Positions 10,401-20,500 of a DNA stretch of 64,000 nucleotides are shown here, piece after piece. The notes beneath the pieces are model-generated. The model was given only the letters and a program-made list of their open reading frames with translations. It ran no database searches and was not told the DNA's origin. Source of the DNA: CALRWV02 sp943371965 (GTDB taxonomy: Bacteria > Bacteroidota > JABWAT01); contig CALRWV020000003.1 in NCBI GenBank assembly GCA_943371965.1, forward strand, positions 1 to 64,000. Reading direction: 5' to 3'. Position numbers and translations under genes: made by a program. The first letter of the stretch is position 1, and every line of letters begins with the position of its first letter.

Positions 10401-13400
10401 CAAGCAAGACATTAACATTCAATCCTACATCTGATTTTAAAGCGGGTGAAACAGTTACGCTTACAGTTACTGATTCTGTAACAAGTTTAAATGGGACTCA
10501 TTTAAGTAGTGGTAAGAGTACTGAATTTATTGTTGAAACAGCTGGTTCCGGATTAGGACATTTTGTAAAATCTGCTACGGTAAAGTATCCTACAGATAAA
10601 TATCCCAGCAGCTTTGCAACAGGTGACATGAATGGTGACGGTGATGTTGATTTTGTTACAAGTGATTCATACAGCGGAACACTCTCAGTTGTTATAAGCA
10701 ACGGTGATGGAACCTATGCCGCTCCTGTGTTCTACAGTGCAACAAATCCGACAAATGTTATTACTTCTGATTTTGATGGTGATGGAGATCTGGATGTCGC
10801 AGTAATGCGTAGTGGAAACTCAACAGTGTACTTTTTCACAAATGATGGCAGCGGTGTACTTACAAGCGGTAATACATTTGATTCTTATTTTTCCTATCAG
10901 GATTATTTCCGTTTAACAGATGTTGACAGTGATGGAAAACTTGACTTTATCATAGATAGCGGCAGTTCACAAAGTTCAAATTTCTATTTCAATACCGGAA
11001 CTTGGTCTTATGACCACAATAACTATGATAATAATTATGGAGATAAATATAGTGTAACTGCTGATTTGGATAATGACGGTGATTTAGACCACGTTCAAAC
11101 GTATAGAAACAGTGGTACTGGTACCCTGCAAATATTAAAAAATATCGGTAACCGCAAATTCAGCAGCACGATCACAGTTAATTTACCAAGTCAACCACGA
11201 TATATTGCATCAGGTGATTTTGATAATGACGGTGATGTTGATCTTGTTGTCGGCGACTATAATAATCCGAAATATTATGTACTGAAAAACAACGGTGATG
11301 GTTCTTTTGCGGATGCAATTACTTTCACCCATAATCTGCTCATTATTGGAATAAAAGTCGCTGATATAAATCATGATGGCGATCTGGATTTGATTTTCGG
11401 TTCAAATAATCCTGATGAAAATGGTGATAATGTCATTTCCACGGTTCTAAATGATGGAACAGGTAATTTTAGCAGTTCAGCATCATTTTTAATTCCAGAT
11501 GGTGGCAGCATGCAAGATTTCAGTATATCGGATGCAGATAATGATGGTGATTTAGATTTAGTAGTGTTGCATAATGCATATCCTTCAGACAACTCATATT
11601 ACAGGGGAATCACTGTTTATTCCAACACTACGGCTACAGCTCCAACGGCAGCAGCTTCAAATATTACATTTGATCAAAATTTAGGTTCCATTGTTAAGGT
11701 AAAATGGAATAATGGTGATGGATCTAGACACATGGTTGTCATGAAAGCGGGTAGCGCAGTGAATGCCACGCCGAATGATAACGGAAATTATGAGCCATCA
11801 GCGGTGTATGGTGAAGGTTCAGATATCGGCAACGGCAATTATGTTGTGTATTCCGGTAGTGGCTCTTCTGTGACGGTAAGCGGATTGTCACTGTCTGCAA
11901 CATACCATTTTTCTGTATTTGAATTGAATGGAAATGAAGGTGATGAAAAGTTTTATTCCACTTCGGCACCAACGGGAAATGTAACCATGAATGCCAAAGA
12001 TGGATATCCGTTTGAAACCACTGCAGGAAAAGCATTGTCATTTAACGGTTCGTCATCAATTGGTGAATTTTCGTACGAAAACCAATTGCCGGCAGACATT
12101 ACCATTCAAATGTGGGTGAAAGTTGCGGATTCGTCGAATATCGCTGCATTCTTTGTAAGAGGTGATTCTCAGGGGATCAGTCAAGATGGTGGAAGCAAAG
12201 TTTCAATTCGCCCATCAAGCAATAAAGTAAGAGGAAATACTCATTCAAAAGTTTCGGCTTATTCACCTGGCAACTCAAGATATTCTTATCCAATTCATCT
12301 TGGAATTAACGATGGACATTTTTATGCAAGTATCTATGATGATGATAATGGTGAACCGGTTAATATTTCAGGAACTGACACCGTAAACAGTAACCAATGG
12401 TATCACGTTGCGCTTACCATGCATTATGATGCAGAAAGTTATTATGCAAACGGAAAGTTGTATGTGAATGGAAATGCAGTTGGAACTTATCAGGATGTTT
12501 ATTTTAACGATTACGAATATAGTTTCCTGCTGGGTTATGATGGCCACTATTATTTCCAAGGCGAATTGGATGAACTTCAAGTTAGAGACAAAGTTCTTAC
12601 TACAGATGAAATTCGTGCTTCCATGCATACCACATTGACCGGTTTTCCTTCAAAATTGTTAGGTTATTGGCAGTTTAATGAAGGTACCGGAACCACAAGT
12701 TCACAACAGATTAACAGCAATAAATTCTATTTCGAAGATGTAGCCTGGGTTGATTCCGATGCTCCAATCGGCGAAGGTACAGTTTCAGCCGCAAGTGGCT
12801 TCTCAACCGGAACGCAAGCCGTTGGTAAAGCTACTTTAAATATGGCTGATGGTTTCGATAATCCAGTTGATATTACGGTAACAGAAGTGGCGGGTGATCC
12901 TAATAAGTTTCCTGATGGGTATACCGCATCGGTTGGCAGTAAAGTATTTGTCATCGAATTATTTGGTAATCCGGGAACTTTTTCGGCAAACCTGACCCTT
13001 AACTATGGAGTGGGCGTTATTACATCTCAAATGGAAAGTAATCCTTCGTCAATTATTCTCTACAAGAGACCGTCTACGTCTACTGGTGCTTGGACTGATT
13101 TGGGTGGTGCGGTTTATGCAAATGCATCAACCGGTGATGTTCGTTGGGAAGGCATTACGTCATTCAGTCAGTTTATGGCTGGGAACAGTGCAACTGTTCC
13201 TGTTGAGCTAACAACTTTCTCAGCAAATCTTATTGAAAATAAAGTCAGTTTGAATTGGGCTACTGCTACTGAAACCAATAATTCAGGTTGGGAAATCCAG
13301 CAGGGAACAACCCCACTCACTCTACCCGTTAACGGGGAGACGAAAGAGAGGTGGAGAAAAGTTGGATTTGTTGCCGGAAAGGGAACAACCACCGAAAAAC

Positions 13401-13783
13401 AATCCTACTCGTTTTCGGTTTCAGGTTTAACAGGATCGAAAGCTGAATTCAGACTGAAACAGATTGATGCCAATGGTAGTGTGTCGTATTCAAATGTGCT
13501 GACAGTTGATCTTATTCCGTCAAAATTTGAATTGTCACAAAACTATCCAAATCCTTTCAACCCAAATACTGCAATAAGATTTTCACTTCCTGTTGCAGGT
13601 CACGTTGAACTGGCGGTTTACAATATGCTGGGTCAGAAAATCATGACTTTGGTTAACGGTGAAAAAGAAGCAGGTTACCATATCTTTTCCTTTGACGGAA
13701 GAAATCTGGCAAGTGGTTCTTATTTCTATGTTCTGAATGCAGGAAATTTCCATTCGGTGAAAAAATTCATGCTGATGAAATAA
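7406..13783 (+). CDS. Giant secreted FG-GAP/Ig-like/LamG protein with T9SS sorting domain
   Basis: 2125 aa surface or secreted protein. Signal peptide (1-25, ending VFAQ), then three supermodules of about 455 aa, each an SbsA-type Ig-like (Big_5) domain (starting near 26, 477 and 941) plus seven FG-GAP repeats carrying DxDGDGDxD calcium loops, so 21 repeats and three predicted seven-bladed propellers. Next come a fibronectin-like region (about 1412-1530), a LamG/concanavalin-like domain (about 1535-1790), a beta-rich region, a PVELTTF sandwich domain (1931-2035) and a type A T9SS sorting domain (about 2040-2125, NYPNPFNP). In the sandwich domain one loop (13300-13350) differs from the paralogues and is encoded by an imperfect palindrome. 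Likely an adhesin or carbohydrate-contacting surface protein; binding partner unknown. Confidence 0.9.
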   Translation: MKQQLMRNGFLFILFMGLTSAVFAQPTVTSTSPSKNQNNVSGSGNISITFSEAMKTSTLTASTIKVKGSISGSHAGSISFSNGNATVTFNPTADFTYGESVTVTITTGAQNSSDVALAHSYSWSFMTKTLTNGNSYTNTTYTTGYGPRDVRIADVDGDADNDLVVLNYDWDNVSVLKNNGDGTYAAKTDYPLGDNPLFLAISDVDNDNDIDIISTNSFGLSLSVLKNNGNGTFAAKVDYATPFQSRTVSAADVNGDGYADLIAPTESKDSVSVFMNNGDGTFADDVEYLTGDGPFGITVADVDGDGDMDLATSNYASSTVSVLKNNGDGTYAAKSDYGTGSSPRALTNSDVDNDGDADIIVAYISGVTSGGVSVLKNNGDGTFAAKVDYPTSFGSFNPVAQDVDGDGDIDIVNANAAPGNNFSLFKNNGNGTFAAKVDYLNGTNMYAVAAGDLDGNGIVDFVAGQAATNLVTVMLNILPPSVTATSPQSNVSNASTSGNITITFDQAMFADSLNSRTILINGSQSGRHGGSISYNTGNFTATFNPTDDFAVGEKVTVVVTTSVQNSKFAAMPSPYVFQFNTYLKGDVISNQHTLFSPGYRPYGVAHADLDNDGDSDMILPLAEKDSISILTNDGTGNYSTITQIYAGSGALPYSVSTGDFNRDGQIDFVVTNYSYNNIEVYLNTGSLTFSRTTYSAQNGTVASVAVDFDGDGDIDIAAYNRSSPGGTVSIFMNNGNGTFASAVNTSYYDYNATKMVSVDIDGDNDIDLVTSGQGSYVYILKNNGVGSFNTSSGSTGLTNADDVKFADLDSDNDVDMVVVYSSSNKVTVYKNNGNGTFASGADFAFNNPSSVTFMDLAFDGDVDVLVSAHDGDYYDELYYLTNNGSGSFTKEYGFYLQENGDYSYGGYPTFSTADVDNDGDLDLVQTSRLGSYVAINKSSDFVTVTALTPAPNSIDVSVSSNMTATFNYAIDGTTINSVSVVAYGTVSGVIPGSISYDSPSKTLTFNPTSDFKAGETVTLTVTDSVTSLNGTHLSSGKSTEFIVETAGSGLGHFVKSATVKYPTDKYPSSFATGDMNGDGDVDFVTSDSYSGTLSVVISNGDGTYAAPVFYSATNPTNVITSDFDGDGDLDVAVMRSGNSTVYFFTNDGSGVLTSGNTFDSYFSYQDYFRLTDVDSDGKLDFIIDSGSSQSSNFYFNTGTWSYDHNNYDNNYGDKYSVTADLDNDGDLDHVQTYRNSGTGTLQILKNIGNRKFSSTITVNLPSQPRYIASGDFDNDGDVDLVVGDYNNPKYYVLKNNGDGSFADAITFTHNLLIIGIKVADINHDGDLDLIFGSNNPDENGDNVISTVLNDGTGNFSSSASFLIPDGGSMQDFSISDADNDGDLDLVVLHNAYPSDNSYYRGITVYSNTTATAPTAAASNITFDQNLGSIVKVKWNNGDGSRHMVVMKAGSAVNATPNDNGNYEPSAVYGEGSDIGNGNYVVYSGSGSSVTVSGLSLSATYHFSVFELNGNEGDEKFYSTSAPTGNVTMNAKDGYPFETTAGKALSFNGSSSIGEFSYENQLPADITIQMWVKVADSSNIAAFFVRGDSQGISQDGGSKVSIRPSSNKVRGNTHSKVSAYSPGNSRYSYPIHLGINDGHFYASIYDDDNGEPVNISGTDTVNSNQWYHVALTMHYDAESYYANGKLYVNGNAVGTYQDVYFNDYEYSFLLGYDGHYYFQGELDELQVRDKVLTTDEIRASMHTTLTGFPSKLLGYWQFNEGTGTTSSQQINSNKFYFEDVAWVDSDAPIGEGTVSAASGFSTGTQAVGKATLNMADGFDNPVDITVTEVAGDPNKFPDGYTASVGSKVFVIELFGNPGTFSANLTLNYGVGVITSQMESNPSSIILYKRPSTSTGAWTDLGGAVYANASTGDVRWEGITSFSQFMAGNSATVPVELTTFSANLIENKVSLNWATATETNNSGWEIQQGTTPLTLPVNGETKERWRKVGFVAGKGTTTEKQSYSFSVSGLTGSKAEFRLKQIDANGSVSYSNVLTVDLIPSKFELSQNYPNPFNPNTAIRFSLPVAGHVELAVYNMLGQKIMTLVNGEKEAGYHIFSFDGRNLASGSYFYVLNAGNFHSVKKFMLMK

Positions 13784-13808
13784 AGTTTGAGACCTGACGA
13801 TGTTCTTC

Positions 13809-13843
13809 AAAAAGCCACTCCACACAAAATGGAGTGGCTTTTT
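13809..13843 (+). terminator. Rho-independent terminator
   Basis: A 14 bp stem (AAAAAGCCACTCCA against TGGAGTGGCTTTTT) with a 7-base loop, the T-rich arm doubling as the U tract. It lies 26 bp after the stop of the first giant surface protein gene. Confidence 0.9.
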
Positions 13844-13990
13844 GTTATATGAAAATTAAGAACCAATTCCTTTAAACCCAAATTACTCCAACCTACTATT
13901 TTATTTCGCTCTCGTTAAAAATCTTGCATTTGTTGTGTCACTATGGGACTCTAATAATTTTGGGCTTTAAATTTTTTCTGCAAATATTTA

Positions 13991-14069
13991 GTCCCTCTGG
14001 GACCGTCCCGTAAGGGACAACCTGGTTGTAGAAAAGAAGATGGTGCATATAATTAAGTCCCGTAGGGAC
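13991..14069. repeat. GTCCC-N-GGGAC hairpin repeat cluster
   Basis: Three short palindromes: GTCCCTCTGGGAC (13991-14003), GTCCCGTAAGGGAC (14005-14018) and GTCCCGTAGGGAC (14057-14069), the last followed by GAAATAT. I recall similar elements as dispersed intergenic repeats in environmental Bacteroidota-type genomes. No coding content. Confidence 0.75.
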
Positions 14070-14134
14070 GAAATATATAATTAGACGGTCAACAGTGAAA
14101 AAATCAAACATTCAAATTTACTTGGAGTGCAGAA

Positions 14135-14150
14135 TCCCGATGAATCGGGA
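14135..14150. repeat. TCCCGA-N4-TCGGGA hairpin
   Basis: A 6 bp perfect stem with loop TGAA, the same arms as at 671-698 and 29733-29748 with different loops. Function unknown. Confidence 0.6.
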
Positions 14151-14217
14151 AACAAACAATTTTGACCCAATGTGTAATCTGGGTTTAACCTCGTTATTTT
14201 GTTACTCCGAAAATCAA

Positions 14218-14300
14218 ATGGGTACTTCTACCTATAAGAAATGAGAAGTTCTTCCTATTACACCTGATCTTAAAAACTGCCATCTTCACATCAAATAGAA
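14218..14300 (+). promoter_or_regulatory. Conserved upstream element of the second giant surface protein
   Basis: Positions 14218-14259 match 7253-7294 at 37 of 42 bases and keep ATGGGTA-N4-TACCTAT exactly. Similarity fades through 14300 (CATCTTCACATC). It lies about 275 bp before the start codon, leaving a long leader if transcription begins here. Proposed binding region for the NarL-type regulator at 6499; not proven. Confidence 0.55.
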
Positions 14301-14533
14301 TCATAGAACCGTTTCGTTTATTTCTTGATGAAAAACAACCAAAAAACAAAAGATGGATTTACAGTTTCAAAGACAATTCTGAATAAAAATCCGGAAAAGA
14401 AAATTGTCTTCGGTATCACTTTTAATTTGAGATAATTTGAAATTTAAGATAGAGTGTTGAAAAAAAATAGACTTGAGGATTTGACGATCTGGTCGGTTTA
14501 ATTCAGTATTTACAAAAAACAATGGAGGATAAA

Positions 14534-17500
14534 ATGAAAACAGGGTTAAAGATGATAGTTCTGATAGCAGGACTTGGGCTGATGATGACGGGTTCGCTGT
14601 TTGGACAGGCCGGATCGTTTAATGCACAGGCTTGGTATTATGTTGGAGAATCGACAACAAATGTGGTTGCTGCAGATGTAACCGGGGATGGAAAACCAGA
14701 TCTGATTTCAGCGAATAATAATAACAGTAATCTTGAATTAAACATACTTGTAAACAAAGGGAATGGTATTTATGGAACCAGAAAAATCTATAATTTTGCC
14801 GGTAAGGGTGTTGACATGATTGCCGTTGGAGATGTGAACGGAGACGGAAAACTGGATGTTGTTGCCGCAGGAAGTTCTGATGGAAAAATTCATGTGATGC
14901 TGAACGGTGGGGCAGGAGTCTTTAACTCAATTACTTCATATGATGGAGATGGAACCATTTTCAGTATCATTCTTGCAAATATTGATGGCGGTACTGATTT
15001 GGAAATTATAACCGGAAACCATCAGTATGATCCAGTAGGAAATTCCTATTCCGTCTATTTTAATAATGGCAGTGGTGATTTTTCGTCACGCACCGATTAT
15101 GTTACAGGAGATTACCCCAGTACAATACAAGCTGCAAATGTGGATGGCGATACTGATATAGATCTAATCTTTGGGTATGAATACGGAACCAAAATATCTG
15201 TTGCAAAAAACAATGGAAATGGAACCTTCTCATCTTTGAACGATTTTACAGGTGGTACCGAATTATATACAATTAAGGCTGTCAATATTAATGCTGATTC
15301 ATTCATTGATATTGTTGCTTCAGATCTAGGAGCCAATTATCCGCAGATTTTTACCAATAACGGTACAGGTTCATTTACCGCCTCAAACGGTCCGAACTTC
15401 GGAGCTTCCCAACTTGATATTCTTACTTCTGATGTGGATGCTGACGGCAAACAGGATTTAATAGCAGGAACATCAGGAATTTCTGTCGCAAAAGGTAATG
15501 GGAACGGAACATTTGCAGCATCTACAACTTATACTGGAATTATGGATCCGTCTTATTGGGGTTCAACTGCTGACGTTGATTCGGATGGCGATCAGGATGC
15601 TATTTTCATAGGTACTACCGATAACGTTTCCAAAGGTTATGTAATTGTAGCGCTGAACAATCAATCAGTACCTCCAACTGTTTCATCACACACTCCCACT
15701 TTTTATGCATTGGATGTCAGTGCTTCCTCAAATGTTACGGTTACTTTCAGCCGTGATATGAATTCTGCCACACTGACCAATTCCACCATTCGACTTGTAG
15801 GTTCTCTAACAGGTAAGCATTCAGGAGCACTATCTTACAATTCTGGTTCAAAAACCGTAACCATTGATCCCACAACCAATTTTAAACCGGGTGAAGTAGT
15901 AACCGTAATGATTAACACCGGAGTTCAAACATCAGATGGGGCATACCTTTCAAAAGCATATCAATATTCATATACCGTAGAAACGGCAACCAGTACAGGA
16001 AATCTCTCTTTAAAAACAGATTATAGTACCGGGTCAAATCCTTATTATGTGGCAACAGGTGATCTTGACGGTGATGGCGATCTCGATCTGGCGACTACAA
16101 ACTATGAAGGTGCATCTGTCTCCATTTTATTAAATACAGGTTCCGGGAGTTTTTCTGCAAAAACAGATTATACCACAGGTTCAAAACCATCGGCAATTAC
16201 ACTTGCGGATATGGATTGGGATGGCGATTTGGATCTTGTTATTACCAATTACTGGGGAGAATCAGTTTCCTTACTGAAAAATAACGGTAACGGTACTTTT
16301 GCTGCAAAAACAGACTTCTCAGATGAAACCAGTCTTGGACATGCTGTTGCAGACTTCAACGGAGATGGTTACCTGGATGTTATGACTCAATCAGTAGATA
16401 GTGGAATTGTACGGTTTAATCAGGGTAACGGAACCTTTCTGGCAGGTTATGAAAAAAGAGAAACTGTTGGAGATTACAATATAGTTGCAGGTGATTATAA
16501 TAGAGATGGATTTCCAGATGCCTTTTATACTGATCAAAGGGGAAGCAGTTATAATTTCCCATATAATAATGGCGATGGAACGTTTAGCAATGGATTAATT
16601 GACCAATTATACGATCTTGAATCGAAGGGAATTGTACTGGCAGATTTGAATGCGGATGGCTGGATTGATGTGGTAAAAGTAGATAGTTATTATAAAAAAG
16701 CTATGGTGTTGCTGTCCACCGGGAATGGCGGTTTTGCATCATCCACAACCGACTATACACTCGGTAATTCTCCGGAAGGGATAACTGCTGTGGATATTGA
16801 CGGTGACGGTGATATTGATCTTGTTGCTGTCAATTCTGGTGATGACAATATCTTCGTTTTGAAGAATAACGGCAACGGTACTTTTGCAGCAAAAGTTGAA
16901 TATGCTGTAGGAGACAATCCACAAAATATTGCTTATGGTGATTTTGACGGTGACGGTGATGTGGATATTGTTGTAACCAATAAAGACAGCAATACGCTTT
17001 CAGTTTACAAGAACGGAACACCTCCACCACAAATTTCATCAGTTTCGCCAACAGCAAACGATATTGATATAATGGCTTCTTCTTCTATCAGCATTACTTT
17101 CGATCAGGATATGAGCTCGGGCACCCTAACAACAAGTACAATTCTGGTTTCAAGTCTTCAAAAAGGAAAAATTGCCGGTTCGGTTTCCTACAATTCAGGA
17201 AACAAGACCGCCACTTTCGACCCGACTTCTGATTTTTTGGTTGGCGATGTTGTGACAGTGACCGTTAAAACGGGCGCACAATCCACTAACAATGCCGGTA
17301 TTTCTGCACCTTATACTTGGAGTTTTACTGTAAAAGCACTTGTTGGTGGGCCGTTTGTCTCATCTCAGAATTTTGCCTCAGGAACCAATCCACGTAATAT
17401 GACCTCAGGTGATTACGATGGCGATGGTGATATTGATCTTGCAACAGCAAATTATAATGGTACCAATTTCTCCGTTTTGAAAAATAATGGTGATGGAACA

Positions 17501-20500
17501 TATGCTGCAGCTGTGAATTATGCTGCCGGAACTAACCCCTTTGCAATGACTTCTGCTGATATTGACAACGATGGTGATTTGGATGTCATGCTATCAAATT
17601 ATAATTCAGCTTCAGTCTCCGTTTATAAAAATAATGGCGATGGTACTTTTGCTGCAAAAACCGATTATACGACAGGAACCAGACCTTCAATATTAAAAAC
17701 CGGTGACTTAGATGGCGATGGTGATAAAGACTTGGTTGTTATGAATTATTTCTCCAACACTCTCTCTGTATTAATGAATAATAGCGATGGTACCTTTGCT
17801 GCCAAAACCGATTATGCTACCGAGCTTGGACCATATGGAATGGAAATAGCAGATTTCAATGGAGATCACTTACTTGATCTGGTTTCAGTTAACTATAATA
17901 ATAGCAACTTTTCTGTTTTCATGAATAACGGAAATGGTACATTTGCTGCTAAAGTAAGCTATACAACTGGCACAAATCCGGTTATGACTTCTGGAGCAGA
18001 TCTGGATGGAGATGGTGATATTGATTTGGCCATAACAAGTTTTAATACTAGTACAATGTCAATATTCAAGAATAATGGCGATGGTACTTTCGCTGCAAAA
18101 ACCGATTACACAGCAGGATCTGCACCTTTTACAATTGTTTCTGGCGATGTTGATGTAGATGGGGATTTGGATCTTTTTGTGATCAATAACGTTAGTGCAA
18201 CTATTTCAATGTTCAAGAACAATGGTGATGCGACTTTTCAAGCGAAAGCTGACTTAAACGTAGTGAGTCAGGCTGTTGGACTAATTGTTGCAGATTTGGA
18301 TGGCAGTGGAAGTCTTGATTTGGCTTCAACCAATTATAATGCAAATAATGTTACCGTCTGGCTTAATGTAAAGAAACCAACCGTAGCATCATCAGTTCCT
18401 GCCAAAAATGGTCTGAATGTATCACCATCAGCTTCAGCGGTTCTTACATTCAATCAGGCGATGAGTTCAGGAACTTTCAGTACAACATCAGTTCGGGTTA
18501 ACGGATCCCAGTCAGGGTACCATACAGGTTCCCTCAGTTATGACAACAGTACATTTGCCATGACTTACGATCCTTCAGCAAATTTCTATGCAGGAGAAGA
18601 AGTTACGGTAACTGTTAAAACATCAGTTCAAAGTTCATATAATGTGAATATGCAAAAGCCATTCACAATGTCTTACATTGTCGATGCCGATTCATCAGGA
18701 ACTTTTGCTTCAGCGGTTTCTTCGGAAGCCGGTACCCAACCAACAGCCATTACTTCAGCTGACTTAAATGGAGATCATTATCCTGATCTGGTGACTGCAA
18801 ATTATACTGGAAATTCGCTTTCTGTATTCCTGAACAATGGCAACGGGACCATGGCAGCAAAAACCGACTTGGCTGTTGGCGCTTATCCATGGGGTGTTCA
18901 TGCAGTTGATGTTGACGGGGATGGTGATATGGATCTGGTTTCTGCCAATTTCAACAACACATTATCGCAGTTTAAAAACAATGGTAATGGTACATTTGCT
19001 GCGAAAACAGATATCTCAACAGGCAATACACCGTGGGGTGTAACGTCTTCTGATATTGATGGTGATGGAGATATGGATTTGATTACCGGAAACTATTACG
19101 AACATACAATAGGTGTTCTGAAAAATAACGGAAATGGTACTTATGCAGCAATTGTCAATTATTCTTCAGGTCAGAAACCGTTTAACATGGTTATGGCTGA
19201 TGTAGATAATGATGGTGATCAGGATATTATAGCCTCTTGCTGGGATTCAAATGCACTCACGGTTCTGAAGAATAATGGTGATGGTACTTTTGCAGCCAAA
19301 CAGGAATACGGAGTTGGCGGTAAACCACGGGGACTTTCTGCTGTTGATTTGAATGGTGATGGAAATGTGGATTTGGTTACAGCTTACAGTAACCCTGATT
19401 ACAATATTTCCGTGCTGATCAATAGTGGAAGTGGAGCTTTTGCCTCTGCGGTCAATTACGGAACTGCCGCCAAACCTGACGGCCTAACAACCGCTGATGT
19501 TGATGGTGACGGTGATATGGATGTTGTTGTTGCCTGCAGTGATGCAAATGTTGTTTACATTCTTAAAAACAGCGGTACAGGGACTTTCCCATCGGGTGTA
19601 AGCAAAGGAACCGGTGGTTATCCTTCCGATGTCATTGCTGCTGATTTTGACCGCGATGGAAGTGTTGATCTTGCAAGTTCAAATGGTACCGGAAATTCTA
19701 TTTCCGTATTGATGAACAATTCGGCAACAAATACTTCCGGCGGTACCTATTCAAACGTGGCGATTACAACACCAACCACTTTGACCGGTAATCTTGACGT
19801 TTCAGGAACTCTTACAGTTAGCTCTCAAATTACAACGGGCAGCAATACAATTGATCTTGGAACAACCGGATCGCTAACAGGTGAAACACCTTCAAATTAT
19901 ATTGTCGGAAAAATTCAGACAGCACGTGATGTTTCAAGTCCTCAGAACAACATTGGTGGATTGGGCATTTCAATTGATCCGCAGTCTAACAATATGGGAA
20001 ATACAACTATTCTCCGTGAAACAGGAACGGCAATCCAAAGCGGAACACTGAAACAGGTTTGGACAATTACACCTGCAACCCAACCATCAGGACCAGTTAC
20101 TGTAACTCTTACATGGCCTTCCGGTAACGACAATAATGTAAATCTTGCTGATCTGGTTGTTTTCAAAAGCGGCGATGGTGGTGGAACCTGGAGTATTGTG
20201 TCTGCTGTCTTTAATACTGCATCAGATCCGCGGACAGCAACGTTTTCCATTTCATCATTTTCTGAATTCACCATTGGGGAATCAGGCACACTTCCGGTTG
20301 AACTGGTTGCATTTACTTTCAGTGGTAACAAACTGAATTGGGCAACTGCAACTGAAACCAATAATTCAGGCTGGGAAATTGAGTTCAGACAATTGACAAT
20401 GGACAACGGTCAACAGAAAAATGCTGAATTCAGAAAAATCGGTTTTGTTGCCGGAAAAGGAACTACAACTGAAAAACAATACTATTCATTTGGTATAAAA

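Larger units (their letters stand above)
13784..14533. other. Long regulatory and repeat-rich spacer between giant genes
   Basis: This 750 bp stretch has no gene. In order it contains the terminator of the upstream gene (13809-13843), a GTCCC-type repeat cluster (13991-14069), a small hairpin (14135-14150) and the conserved upstream element (14218-14259). From 14300 to 14520 there is only AT-rich sequence in which I see no clear TTG-N20-TAnnTTTG promoter. Confidence 0.7.

Noticed and set aside
19942..20406. Long open frames antisense to the giant genes (also 25225-25641 and 10498-10701 on the minus strand)
   Set aside because: They arise from the biased codon composition of repeat-rich genes, lack ribosome sites and family features, and mirror each other between paralogues.
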